In this document: piece by piece, positions 1-9,438 of the stretch
How the letters are laid out: the number at the start of each line of letters is the position of its first letter
Numbering within the stretch: position 1 is the first letter of the stretch
From: UBA1756 sp045132235
Lineage (GTDB): Bacteria > Bacteroidota > Bacteroidia > Bacteroidales > WCHB1-69
Length of the DNA: 64,000 nt
Direction of reading: 5' to 3'
Assembly: GCA_045132235.1 (NCBI GenBank)
Contig: JBGURX010000046.1
Span: 26,791-90,790 of the forward strand
Program-made: the position numbers and the translations under genes
Notes under the pieces: generated by a model
What the model was told of the DNA's origin: nothing
Database searches by the model: none
Seen by the model: only the letters and a program-made list of their open reading frames with translations

Positions 1-3000
1 GTTGAGTTGCTCGGAAATGGTAATCTGTCCGATTTCGTAGTTGCTGATGAAGTTGTTGAGCTGGTCGAAGCCATTGGCATAACCTTCTGCATCAGCGGTA
101 TAGAGCAGATTGCTGGTGTAGTTGCCCACATTGTAGGTGCAGGTATAGGCGTGGGTAATGGAAAGGCTTTGGAAGACTTTCTGTACCGCCTTGATCTTGG
201 TGAAGCCCGTGTAGTTGAGTCGCCAGTTGGGCATGGGGAATTTCGGGAAGGGAGAAGTTACATCCACCTTGCCGGTATTCTTGCCTGCGTATGTGCATAG
301 GAACGCAGAGGTGAGCACCTCCTGCGAGAGTTTGCCGTAGCCAACCGGATAGCCCGTGGTGTCGTTGATAACGCCGCCCGAGTTGGGATTCAACTCAGAG
401 AGACGCATGGCCAGCTCGTACCGCATCGATTTGAAATCCTCGAACAGCTTGTCGCCATCGGTGAAGAACTTGCCGAGTCCGAACTGCGTGATGTTGTAAT
501 TACCAGTGGTCTTGGGAGTATAGGAGTGGAAGACCCCCTCTGCATCCGCCCTATAGTATTCGGAGTAGCTGGACGACTGGTTGCGCGAGGCGGTCACATC
601 GATTCGGAAGTCTCGGAACGGCTCCACCGTCGCCCTGAAATTAATCACCTTGTTATGGTTCTCCTGATAGGCGTAATTCATCAACGTGTCGGTGGAAAGC
701 CAGCCGCGCTCCGAGCCGATGTGGCGGATATCGGTCTGGCCGCCAAAGACATACAGGAAGCCTGGGGCGCCGTTGGTCCAGTTCAAACCCATGATGTTCG
801 GGGCATACATGAAGCCCGGCATAGAGATGCCATTGCCAGCAGTGTAGCTGAGGGAGGCGTTGCGCAGCATCATCAGGAAACGCACGGTTCCATCAAGGAA
901 AATCTTGCCATAGTTGGGCTTCTCCTTCAACGAATCCTTGCCTTTGTCCTTATCTTTATCCTTGCCTTTCCCCTTTCCTTTATTCTTATCCTCTTCATCT
1001 TTCTTCGCCTTCTCCTCTTCATCAGGAGCCATCTTGCCTTTCTGAGCCGAGGTTTTTCCCTTGCCCATATTATTCTTGTTGGTGCCCTGATTCACCTTCT
1101 TGAAATAAGGAACTTTATTATACAAATTCACGAAATTGACATTGCCATTCAGCTGCAAAGTCTGTGAGTTGGCAATGGTACTACCGAGATAGCTGAGCGA
1201 CATGGCGGCGGCAGTGAAGTTGTAGGTGGAGCTGTAGCGGGCGGAGGCGGTGATCCAGCTGAAAAGCGGGATCTTGTTGATCGGCACCTGCCACGATGCG
1301 TCGAAACGCTGCTGGAAGGTGTTGATGCGGCCGGCATGACCGAAGCAGCGCCAGATGGAATCCCTCTCGGCGCGGGTGTCGATGATTCCCTGCGGTTCGT
1401 CGATGCGGGCGGAAGCATTGGCTGTGTATTCAAACTTGATGCCCTGCGAGATGTCCCAACGCAACGCATAGTCGCGGGTCCAGTTGAAGGTCTTCACAAA
1501 GCTGGTGTCCATGATGACGTTACCCTTGCTCTTCGGACGGTACTTGAATTCGTTGAACTCGCGCAGCACGGTCGTACGGAAGGTGAACATCTTGGGAAGC
1601 GGATAGAAGTTGAAGTCGCGAATCAGCTGCAACCATTTCGATTTCAACCACTTCTGACCAGACAGCGGACGGATGTTTTTCGGATTATTGTTATATGAAT
1701 ATCCCAATTCGCCTTGATGCGAGAATTCGTTGTCAAATTCCACATCCACGTTGCGGGTCTTGATTTCAGAATAGGCGTATGAGAAGTCCCAGTTCTCGAT
1801 GTCCCACGGACGCATCTTGATGGGCTTGTCGAAGTTGCGTTCCTTGCGCACGTTCATCAAGTTGACGTTTTGGCGACGCACGAAGTTGGTGGTCATGTGG
1901 CGGATGGAGTCGCGTTCGGCAGCCGTGGCATAGGTCTTGAGGTCCTCTTTCAGCTTGACATCGGGGTTGAGCGGATTGTACTCGGGGATGGAAACGTTCT
2001 GCGAAAGGTCGTAGTGGACGGGGATGCGGATGTTCCACTTCTCGGGGAACAAGGTCTTGCCCGCCTCGAGGTTGGCGGCGAAATCGACCGTATAGAGCGT
2101 CTCGGTCTGCCGCTCGGTAACCGACTGGTCGAGGGTACCGAAGCCGGGGGTGGAGTAGGTACCCGACAGGGTGATGTCGCCCACATCGGCAAGGTTGAGT
2201 CGCATACGGGCGAGGGCGGCGAAGCCCTGCTTGTCGTCGAAGTCGCAGAGGCGCAGCTCGTTCACCCACACCTCCACCGATTTCGGCAGCATGTCGTCGC
2301 CATCGTTCATGCTGCGTTTCTTGGGGTTACGCACACCGATCATGATGGTGGCCACGTCAGCGAGGTTGGGGGCACCCACCACGGTAATCCGGTAGCCGTC
2401 AACACCGATGTCACCCACCGAATACGGCACGGTAATACTTGTATGAGAGCCGTTGCGCACCTCCATGTTACGGGCCTGCTTCACCGATACCAGAGAATCA
2501 AGAACAATCTCCAAACGGTTGCCCTCCGGCCAGATGATGGTGGAATCCTTGCCGCAATACCACGGAGTAAGCGTCAGCGGGATTTCATATTCATAGTAGT
2601 TGTCGGTAAAGTCGGAACCCAAACGGATGAACGCGGTGACCTGTCCTTTGGCAATGGCATCGTTCTGATTCACCTTCTCCGCATGGAGGAACATTCTGAG
2701 TCGGCGGAACTTGCGCAGGTCGTAGCGGGTGGTCTTGTAGATGGCACGGGCATCGCCATCAACCAAGTTCTGCACCTTCATGGTCAGCGACTGCTCGTTG
2801 ATTTTGTACGTGGTGGTGCTACCATAGCCCTGTTCGCGTTCAATGCCGGGAGGCAGCACATAGGGCACCGGATCGCGGTTTCCATTCTCTTCAATACTTA
2901 AAGAAGAAATGTTGAACACAGTCTCCTCCCCGCCCATGGCCGGCAGATACTCGCCATCCTCCATCAAATCCAGCGAATAGGTACGCCAGTCGGTCTTCAC

Positions 3001-6000
3001 CAGTTCGAAGGTGGCCAGACGGCAGATGATTGGCTCGGAGAAGTCGCGCATGAACACACGCATGAAACGGATGGAGTTGAAGCCCGAGATGTTGCCCACC
3101 ACCTTGTCGGGATTCTTGATGGGAATTTTGAACTGGTACCAGCGCGTCAGCGGACGGGTGCCATTCGGCAGCGGCTCCGGCGAGGCTTCGTAGATGTCGT
3201 TGATGTAATTTTCACCCACATTCATCCGGTCGGGACGCAAGTCAATGACATACTGATAGTATTTCTCATCTTCGCTCAGTGTATTATCATTGTTCACATC
3301 CTCCATGTTGGGGATGCTGCTGCCCTGTGTCGGGTAGTTCTCAGGGCTCATGTTCTGCGCAGGCGAGTTGCCCTCGGAGTTGTTATACTTTTTGTAGCGG
3401 TCCAGAATTTTCACGTCGTTGGCATCGTAGTCGGAGCCACGGAAGTAGTGGTAATCGTCGGAGGAGGGGTCTTCCACGATTCGTGCGTAGGCGTTGCCAT
3501 CGAGATGGCCTTCCAGCAGCGCGAGGAAGTTGTCGGTGAAGTATTCCTGCTCGCGTGCGGAGGGCAGACCGTCGTAACCCACATCCTGATGCAGACGGGC
3601 ATCGTCGGTGGTGTTGTCGAAAGCGGTGACTATCATCTGGATGGTCGGCACACGGCCCCACACGGTGAACTCCACATTCTCGTCACTTCCATCGCTGGGG
3701 AGACCGTTCTCGAAGAACTTCTTGCCATCCTTCAAAATATCCTCAGAAATATCACCGAGGTTGAAATAGAGCTTACCGCCGGCGTGGTTGGGATTCTCGA
3801 TGAAGGGATCCATCATCCAGAACTCGATATACTCGTAGTTGGCCGACTCGAAGTCGGTGTTGTCCATGGCGCGCATGATGCCGCCCCAGCGGGAGGCGGG
3901 GTCGTTGAGGGAACCGTCGGTGGCCACACCGGCAGAAAGTCCCTCCTGACCGAGAGCATCATAGTTGTAAGGACCTCTTTCAGCCGGATAGAAGGCGAGG
4001 TTGAGCACGGAAAGGTTGGTGGGCACGTCGGTACCGTTCTCCTTGTTCGGGAAGAGCTCGGTTTCGTACACCTCACGGGCGTAGGGCGCCGACTGGTCGT
4101 CCACCGTCAGGTTGGACGGAGTGGCGTTGTTGTTGCGGTAGAACACCGGGTCGATGATGTACCAGCAGAAGCGGGCGCGGTTGTAGCCGTAGGCCAGCTG
4201 CCGGCGCACCGGATCCGACTCGGAGACATTCGCCTCGGGGAACATCTGCAGCTGCCCTTGCGGCGTGGAAGCCAGATGCCACTTGTAGATGGAACGCAGG
4301 TCGGTGGTGGATTTCGTCGCCTCGAAGTCGTCAATATAGGTGGTTCCCTCCTTGCCCTTGCCGATGGCTCGCGAATGGCCCGGGATGAAATGGGCGAACT
4401 CGCCTTCCAACTGCAAATTCGATTCGGTAGTGGTGCTGTGAAAACTCAACAGGTCAACGGCCTTCGTCACCCACGGCATCTTGGTCTTGTAGTTGAAATT
4501 CATGCCCCAGATGGTGTTGTTGATCGGCTCGTCACCGTAGTTCACCTTCTGCGTCAGCGGACGCTCGAAGAGGTTCAGCACCGTGGCACCCACATTGAAA
4601 TTCTCAGAAAAAGCATAGTCGAGGTTGAGGCCGAACATGCGCTGGTCGGTCATCGCGATAGCGGAACGGTTCTCCAAAGTGATGGTGATGGGCGTTCCCG
4701 AATTGAGCACGCCCGAGTTGATGATGGAGACCGTACCCATGCTGTAGTTGACGGTATAGTCCACATTCTCGGTCAGCGTGATGCCGCCCGCCGTCACCTT
4801 CACAGAGCCTTCCGGCACGTTCATGGCATTGAGCGAAATCTCGGAACCGTAGCTCGACTTGTAACTTCCTTCCAAATAATATTTGTCCTTGGCGGTATAT
4901 TGCTTGGCCAAAGTCTTGGTGGTGCGGTAAAGGGTGTCAAACGCATAACGGTCAGCGATTTCCGGCTCGGTGAGCACCGCCCGCAAGTCCTTGCCGAACG
5001 GCTCGATGGTGGGGAAATAAATCTTACCGTTCTGTGCGTTGATGGTACCGCCGCGGGTGGCCGCATTGTCGATGAAGTCGAAGATACCATCGGAGATGGT
5101 GTCCTGCTGCTTGTTCAAACGGTCCACACCCAACAGGCGAATCAACGGGATGTTCTTCTGACTTCCCAGATTGAAGAAACCATTGGCCACACCCTCGTCA
5201 TCACCCGTATAAAGCACATTCAAAATAAAATCTTCAGAAGAAACCTGATAAGCATTCAGACTATATACATTCTTCATCATCAAGTCCCACAACGGCGACT
5301 TGGTGTCCAGAGTAGTACTCTTCAGCAATTTCACCCGGATACAGTCCGGCGCGCTCACCTGATTGGAGAACTCACCGACCTGATATACGTGGTCGTCGCC
5401 AATAATAGTATATTGGTACGCGACAGCCAGCACCTGATCGGAGGTGAGCGAAGTGTTGAGGGAGATGAAACCCAGCTGCGGGTTGAAAGTGTATTCAGAC
5501 GTGGAAAGGAGTCTTGCACTCTCCACCTTTTCGTAATCCACGCCGGAGGTAAGACCACGGGCGTGCATATTGTTGTTCACGGAAGCAAGGTCGCGGTAGA
5601 GCGAGGTGTCGATGATGAGCGGGAGGTTGTTGGCGGAATCGCAGGGATAGGACATGCCCGGCGTGCCTGTAAAACCGGCAAACTGCGGATTGCTTTCTCC
5701 CAAATCGGTGAATGCCACAATATTACGGTTATCCACCGTAGCCGAACCGATGGTGGTGCGCCATACCTCAATCTTCGTGATGACAATGGGCGAACTTACC
5801 AAAGGAAGCGTGGACAGATACTGGTTGTAATGGTCTCTGAAAAACTGGTTCAAGAAATAATGGCGGTTCTCGTCGTACTCGTCGGCCTTGATGTAAAAGT
5901 CGTTGGTCTGCGCGCCGCCAGTCACTGTAATCGACTGTGATTCAGATTTTTTCTCCGATGCCACTGCAGTCACCATCAGCTTTCCGAACTTGAGCTGTGT

Positions 6001-6888
6001 CTTGATACCGAAAAGGCTCTGGCTGCCGGAAATCAACGTGCTGTTGAGCGGCAACGACACATTACCGAACTCTATCAACTGCAGAATGTCATCCTCTTTT
6101 CCCTCAAACTTGAGCTTCATCTCATTCTCAAATTCGAACATCGCCTCGGTGTTATAGTTGAGGTTGAACTCGATTTTGTCACCGATTTTGGCGAGGGCAT
6201 TCAGCTGGATATTCTCGTCGAAGTTGAACTGTGTGACCTTGCGCTGCTTGATGGGGAGCGAATAGTTGTCGGTACGGTTGTGCAGCACGCCGAAAATCAG
6301 CTCCACGTTGCCGGAGGGGCGGATGTCGATGGTGTTGCTGCCGAAGATGGTCTCGAAAATGTCGCCGCCCACATGCAGCTGCGGGATGAGTCCGCCGCCG
6401 CGACGGTTGCCGTGGGAGGTGTAGGAGGCACCACGTTCGCGCCAGTAGTTGTTGATGGACTGTCGCAGGTCGTAGTCAATATACTCGTCTATCGACATGT
6501 CGGCGGCCGGACCGAAGGGCGTGTTGCCGATCATGTTCTGGAAGCGATAGGTATTGGTAGTGGAGTCGAAGACGATTTCTGTATGGTAGGAGGAGGGGGT
6601 AGAAAGATGGAAAGGGCTATAGAACTGGTTCTCATCCAGCGGGTTGTTGTCGTAGGAAGGGATGGGGGCGCGGAGGCCTGTGTCGGGCGGGGGTGCGACG
6701 GGACTGGCGGCGGGAAGCACCTCCAGCGGTTCCTCCACCACGAAAGCCTCTTGGAAATCGCCTACCGGTTGCGAAGACCGATGATGGTAGCCGCCTTCGG
6801 GCACAGTGATGGCCCAAAGGAGTGAGCAGCAGGCAGTAGCGACGAGAAACGCAAGTATATATGGGAATTTTCGGTTTCGGTAGGTCAC
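1..6888 (-). CDS. sprA: SprA, T9SS outer-membrane translocon (3' end beyond window)
   Basis: Partial gene: 2,296 codons are open and the stop lies beyond the left edge. SprA is the giant outer-membrane barrel through which the type IX secretion system exports proteins. Seen: a hydrophobic N-terminal export segment, the SprA-type stretch ASEKKSESQSITVTGG near residue 310 followed by KADEYDENRHYFLNQFF, and at the window edge FISNYEIGQITISEQLN, which fits the family's C-terminal barrel. Family members have about 2,400-2,500 residues, so roughly 100-200 are missing. No ATG fits the 5' end. GTG at 6886-6888 lies 25 bases behind the ruvA stop and is chosen; an in-frame ATT just upstream is the only other option. 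ruvA followed by sprA is a known Bacteroidetes order. A lysine/aspartate-rich low-complexity insert occupies about residues 1934-1990. Confidence 0.95.
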   Translation of the reverse strand, partial: MTYRNRKFPYILAFLVATACCSLLWAITVPEGGYHHRSSQPVGDFQEAFVVEEPLEVLPAASPVAPPPDTGLRAPIPSYDNNPLDENQFYSPFHLSTPSSYHTEIVFDSTTNTYRFQNMIGNTPFGPAADMSIDEYIDYDLRQSINNYWRERGASYTSHGNRRGGGLIPQLHVGGDIFETIFGSNTIDIRPSGNVELIFGVLHNRTDNYSLPIKQRKVTQFNFDENIQLNALAKIGDKIEFNLNYNTEAMFEFENEMKLKFEGKEDDILQLIEFGNVSLPLNSTLISGSQSLFGIKTQLKFGKLMVTAVASEKKSESQSITVTGGAQTNDFYIKADEYDENRHYFLNQFFRDHYNQYLSTLPLVSSPIVITKIEVWRTTIGSATVDNRNIVAFTDLGESNPQFAGFTGTPGMSYPCDSANNLPLIIDTSLYRDLASVNNNMHARGLTSGVDYEKVESARLLSTSEYTFNPQLGFISLNTSLTSDQVLAVAYQYTIIGDDHVYQVGEFSNQVSAPDCIRVKLLKSTTLDTKSPLWDLMMKNVYSLNAYQVSSEDFILNVLYTGDDEGVANGFFNLGSQKNIPLIRLLGVDRLNKQQDTISDGIFDFIDNAATRGGTINAQNGKIYFPTIEPFGKDLRAVLTEPEIADRYAFDTLYRTTKTLAKQYTAKDKYYLEGSYKSSYGSEISLNAMNVPEGSVKVTAGGITLTENVDYTVNYSMGTVSIINSGVLNSGTPITITLENRSAIAMTDQRMFGLNLDYAFSENFNVGATVLNLFERPLTQKVNYGDEPINNTIWGMNFNYKTKMPWVTKAVDLLSFHSTTTESNLQLEGEFAHFIPGHSRAIGKGKEGTTYIDDFEATKSTTDLRSIYKWHLASTPQGQLQMFPEANVSESDPVRRQLAYGYNRARFCWYIIDPVFYRNNNATPSNLTVDDQSAPYAREVYETELFPNKENGTDVPTNLSVLNLAFYPAERGPYNYDALGQEGLSAGVATDGSLNDPASRWGGIMRAMDNTDFESANYEYIEFWMMDPFIENPNHAGGKLYFNLGDISEDILKDGKKFFENGLPSDGSDENVEFTVWGRVPTIQMIVTAFDNTTDDARLHQDVGYDGLPSAREQEYFTDNFLALLEGHLDGNAYARIVEDPSSDDYHYFRGSDYDANDVKILDRYKKYNNSEGNSPAQNMSPENYPTQGSSIPNMEDVNNDNTLSEDEKYYQYVIDLRPDRMNVGENYINDIYEASPEPLPNGTRPLTRWYQFKIPIKNPDKVVGNISGFNSIRFMRVFMRDFSEPIICRLATFELVKTDWRTYSLDLMEDGEYLPAMGGEETVFNISSLSIEENGNRDPVPYVLPPGIEREQGYGSTTTYKINEQSLTMKVQNLVDGDARAIYKTTRYDLRKFRRLRMFLHAEKVNQNDAIAKGQVTAFIRLGSDFTDNYYEYEIPLTLTPWYCGKDSTIIWPEGNRLEIVLDSLVSVKQARNMEVRNGSHTSITVPYSVGDIGVDGYRITVVGAPNLADVATIMIGVRNPKKRSMNDGDDMLPKSVEVWVNELRLCDFDDKQGFAALARMRLNLADVGDITLSGTYSTPGFGTLDQSVTERQTETLYTVDFAANLEAGKTLFPEKWNIRIPVHYDLSQNVSIPEYNPLNPDVKLKEDLKTYATAAERDSIRHMTTNFVRRQNVNLMNVRKERNFDKPIKMRPWDIENWDFSYAYSEIKTRNVDVEFDNEFSHQGELGYSYNNNPKNIRPLSGQKWLKSKWLQLIRDFNFYPLPKMFTFRTTVLREFNEFKYRPKSKGNVIMDTSFVKTFNWTRDYALRWDISQGIKFEYTANASARIDEPQGIIDTRAERDSIWRCFGHAGRINTFQQRFDASWQVPINKIPLFSWITASARYSSTYNFTAAAMSLSYLGSTIANSQTLQLNGNVNFVNLYNKVPYFKKVNQGTNKNNMGKGKTSAQKGKMAPDEEEKAKKDEEDKNKGKGKGKDKDKDKGKDSLKEKPNYGKIFLDGTVRFLMMLRNASLSYTAGNGISMPGFMYAPNIMGLNWTNGAPGFLYVFGGQTDIRHIGSERGWLSTDTLMNYAYQENHNKVINFRATVEPFRDFRIDVTASRNQSSSYSEYYRADAEGVFHSYTPKTTGNYNITQFGLGKFFTDGDKLFEDFKSMRYELAMRLSELNPNSGGVINDTTGYPVGYGKLSQEVLTSAFLCTYAGKNTGKVDVTSPFPKFPMPNWRLNYTGFTKIKAVQKVFQSLSITHAYTCTYNVGNYTSNLLYTADAEGYANGFDQLNNFISNYEIGQITISEQLN

Positions 6889-6913
6889 TTTTTCAATGGA
6901 TAATTAGACAAAA

Positions 6914-7504
6914 TTACAACAATTTCAATGCTTTCTTAATCAACTCTTCAACGGTCAACTCTGAACCCTCGCTCTTCACAATTCCATCCAGCACTTTTTC
7001 CGCCAAATTCTTGGCAAAGCCCAAAGCGACCAAAGCAGATAACGCTTCCATTTTGTTATTATTGTAAGATGATGAAAAATTATCTTGCACCGCAAAAGAA
7101 CCCTTGGCGACCTTGTCCTTCAACTCCATCACCACACGCTGGGCGGTTTTGGCACCTATTCCCTTGACAGACTGAATGGTACGCAAGTCTTGCGAGGCGA
7201 TGGCATTCACCACATCCTGCACCGTAAGGGCGGAAAGAATGAGGCATGCCGTGTTGGGACCGATGCCGTTGACACCGATGAGCAGCCTGAACAGCGACCT
7301 TTCGGCCTCTTCATGAAAGCCATACAGCAGCTGGGCGTCCTCCTTGACGACATAGTGGGTGAGCAACGTCACCTGTTTTTCGTCCTTCAGCTGGGAGAAA
7401 GTGTTGAGGGAAATATGGATGTAATAGCCTACGCCTCCGGCAGTTTCGAGGATGACGTATGCAGGATTTTTCTCAATGACAGTGCCTTTGATGTGGTGGA
7501 TCAT
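6914..7504 (-). CDS. ruvA: Holliday junction branch-migration protein RuvA
   Basis: RuvA binds four-way DNA junctions as a tetramer and loads the RuvB motor during recombinational repair. At 196 residues it has the usual length. Visible parts are the N-terminal OB fold (MIHHIKGTVIEKNPAYVILE), the two helix-hairpin-helix motifs (LIGVNGIGPNTA and IQSVKGIGAKTAQRVVMELKDK) and, after a flexible linker, the C-terminal RuvB-contact domain (MEALSALVALGFAKNLAEKVL). It lies directly upstream of sprA on the same strand with 25 bases between them, so both are probably on one transcript. Its own upstream spacer, shared with a divergent gene, holds a heptad repeat array. Confidence 0.97.
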   Translation of the reverse strand: MIHHIKGTVIEKNPAYVILETAGGVGYYIHISLNTFSQLKDEKQVTLLTHYVVKEDAQLLYGFHEEAERSLFRLLIGVNGIGPNTACLILSALTVQDVVNAIASQDLRTIQSVKGIGAKTAQRVVMELKDKVAKGSFAVQDNFSSSYNNNKMEALSALVALGFAKNLAEKVLDGIVKSEGSELTVEELIKKALKLL

Positions 7505-7510
7505 AGGGGA

Positions 7511-7556
7511 ATGGGAAATTGAAAGTTGAAAGTTGAAAATTGAAAATGAGAATGGG
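7511..7556 (+). repeat. Heptad repeat array, GAAAGTT/GAAAATT type
   Basis: About six imperfect copies of a 7-base unit (GAAATT, GAAAGTT, GAAAGTT, GAAAATT, GAAAATG) in the spacer between divergent ruvA and the sigma-54 activator. It is the only array of the family in this window that does not follow a gene's stop codon. Confidence 0.8.
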
Positions 7557-7643
7557 GGAAAGGTGAGATTAGGTCATTTTAGACAGAGTTTTCACAAGCA
7601 GATATTAAGGCTGCAAAAGTACGAATAATTTCAGAATTTTTTG

Positions 7644-7651
7644 TAAGTTTG
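7644..7651 (+). promoter_or_regulatory. Bacteroidetes -7 box (TAAGTTTG)
   Basis: Exact match to the TAnnTTTG element recognised by the Bacteroidetes primary sigma factor, 25 bases before the ATG at 7676. A TTG at 7649 would sit inside this box, which argues against it as the start. No clear -33 TTTG is seen at the usual distance. Confidence 0.65.
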
Positions 7652-7675
7652 CAGCCGCAAATTTTGAACTATAGA

Positions 7676-8908
7676 ATGGCGCCTGAAGAAATCAGAGGAA
7701 TCAAGAGGAAACATGGCATCGTGGGCTTTTCGCCGCTGCTGGACAAGGCCATTGAGACGGCCTTGCGCGTAGCACCGACCGACGAGTCGGTGTTGATTGT
7801 CGGAGAGAACGGTGTGGGCAAGGAGAACATTGCGCGCATCATTCAGGAGGACAGCACACGCAAGCACAAGCCGTTCATCACCATCAACTGCGGCTCCATT
7901 CCGGAGGGCACCATCGACTCGGAGCTGTTCGGGCACGAAAAGGGTTCCTTCACCGGCGCGGCCGACGAGCGACAAGGCTATTTCGAGACCACCGACGGCG
8001 GCACCCTCTTCCTTGATGAAATCGGCGAGATGCCGCTCGGCACGCAGGCCCGCCTGCTGCGCGTGCTGGAGACAGGCCAGTACCTGCGCGTCGGTTCCTC
8101 CAAAGTGCGCACCACCAACGTACGCATCATCGCCGCCACCAATGCCGACCTGCGGGAGCAGGTGTCCCGCGGCAAGTTCCGCATCGACCTCTATTTCCGC
8201 ATCAGCACCATCCCCATCCACCTCCCCGCCCTCCGCGACCGCAAGGAAGACATCCTTCCCCTCTTCACCCACTTCGCCGTCAACGCCTCCGAGGAGTTCC
8301 ATGTGCCGCAAATCTCCCTCACCCCCGACGCGGAAGAGTACCTTGAGAACTATCCGTGGCCCGGCAACATACGGCAGCTCAAACACTTGGTGGAACGACT
8401 CTCCATCGTGGAATCCACCCGCGACATCACCCGCGGCATCCTCGAAAACTCGCTGGCCGACACCCCCGCTGCGAAATTCAACGTGGCCGTCGTGCCCGCC
8501 TCCCGCGAGCGCGACTACGACTACGACCATGACGCCATCCTTCAGGAGTTGCGCCAGCTCCGCGGCGAGGTCGATTTCCTCAAACAGCTGTTCCAGGAAA
8601 TCATCATCCGCCAAAGCGGCAGCCGCCCCACGCAGCCCGAAGCCGCTCCCACCAACCTTCTGACAAACAAAAAAATAGAGAATACCGTTCCCACCACCCC
8701 TTACATCCCCTCCGAAGAGGAATCCATTGAAGAACCTGAAGAGGTGACCCCCACCATCGTTGGCGAAAGCAGCACCATTGAGGATGTCAAAAAAGACAAA
8801 ATCATCGCAACGCTGAAGAAGCACAACGGCAAGCGCCGCGCCGCCGCACAGGAGCTCGGCATCTCGGAACGCACCCTCTACCGTCAAATCATAAAATATG
8901 GACTGTAA
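7676..8908 (+). CDS. Sigma-54-dependent transcriptional activator, AAA+ and Fis HTH only
   Basis: Activator ATPase that remodels sigma-54 RNA polymerase. The 410-residue protein has a central AAA+ domain with Walker A GENGVGKE (43-50), the sigma-54 contact loop GSFTGA (90-95, in place of the usual GAFTGA) and Walker B LFLDE (111-115). A linker of about 100 residues follows, then a Fis-type helix-turn-helix (KRRAAAQELGISERTLYRQI) at the extreme C-terminus. There is no receiver, PAS or GAF domain in front of the AAA+ module, so any signal input must come from a partner or from expression level. ATG 7676 is chosen over TTG 7649 because the latter overlaps the -7 box. The gene overlaps lptE by 11 bases, which ties it to envelope biogenesis. 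Target genes cannot be read from the window. Confidence 0.9.
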   Translation: MAPEEIRGIKRKHGIVGFSPLLDKAIETALRVAPTDESVLIVGENGVGKENIARIIQEDSTRKHKPFITINCGSIPEGTIDSELFGHEKGSFTGAADERQGYFETTDGGTLFLDEIGEMPLGTQARLLRVLETGQYLRVGSSKVRTTNVRIIAATNADLREQVSRGKFRIDLYFRISTIPIHLPALRDRKEDILPLFTHFAVNASEEFHVPQISLTPDAEEYLENYPWPGNIRQLKHLVERLSIVESTRDITRGILENSLADTPAAKFNVAVVPASRERDYDYDHDAILQELRQLRGEVDFLKQLFQEIIIRQSGSRPTQPEAAPTNLLTNKKIENTVPTTPYIPSEEESIEEPEEVTPTIVGESSTIEDVKKDKIIATLKKHNGKRRAAAQELGISERTLYRQIIKYGL

Positions 8909-9428
8909 ACCTGTTCGCCACATCCTCGCCCTGCTGCTGATTGCTGCCGGCTGCCTGATCAACGCCGGCTGCCGCATGTCGGTGTCGCTCACCGGCAGCA
9001 GCATCGACGCGCGCGCCAAGACCGTTTACATCCAAACCTTCCGCAACAACTCCACCCTCGTCAACCCCACCCTGAGCCAGCAGTTCACCAACGCGCTGAA
9101 AGACCGCATACAGGGGCAAACCCCGCTGACCATCGTGGACAGCAAGAGCAACGGCGACTACAGCCTCGAGGGTTCCATCACCGGCTATACCATCCGGCCC
9201 GTCGCCATCCAAGGCGATGAAACCGCCGCCATGAACCGCCTCACCATCACCGTGAGCGTCACCTTCACCAACAAGTTCGACGAAACACAGAACTTCGAAC
9301 AGTCGTTCTCGCGCTACGCCGACTACTCCAGCACCCAGAACTTCACCTCCATCGAAAGCTCCTTGGTCGAGCAGATCAACGAAGCCCTCACCGAGGACAT
9401 CTTCAACAAAGCCTTTGTCAATTGGTAA
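8898..9428 (+). CDS. lptE: LptE-family lipopolysaccharide assembly lipoprotein
   Basis: Probable LptE, the outer-membrane lipoprotein that plugs the LptD barrel and helps place lipopolysaccharide on the cell surface. The 176-residue product begins with a hydrophobic export signal and two candidate lipidation cysteines, C19 (IAAGC) and C25 (LINAGC). It then has the LptE-like opening KTVYIQTFRNNSTLVNPTLS and a repeated beta-strand pattern. It starts inside the end of the sigma-54 activator gene and is followed after 10 bases by the next gene, so translational coupling is likely. LptE proteins diverge strongly; the call rests on overall pattern and on the lptE-TPR-secG order I know from other Bacteroidales. 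Confidence 0.8.
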   Translation: MDCKPVRHILALLLIAAGCLINAGCRMSVSLTGSSIDARAKTVYIQTFRNNSTLVNPTLSQQFTNALKDRIQGQTPLTIVDSKSNGDYSLEGSITGYTIRPVAIQGDETAAMNRLTITVSVTFTNKFDETQNFEQSFSRYADYSSTQNFTSIESSLVEQINEALTEDIFNKAFVNW

Positions 9429-9438
9429 TCCAATATTT

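Noticed and set aside
3448..5940. 830-codon open frame on the plus strand
   Set aside because: It lies wholly opposite sprA, whose minus-strand frame is continuous and matches a known family. The antisense translation is low-complexity, rich in V, G, H and R, and matches nothing; it is a by-product of GC-rich codon use.
7631..9019. 462-codon minus-strand frame opposite the sigma-54 activator and lptE
   Set aside because: Both plus-strand genes have intact, recognisable products; the minus frame has no motif.
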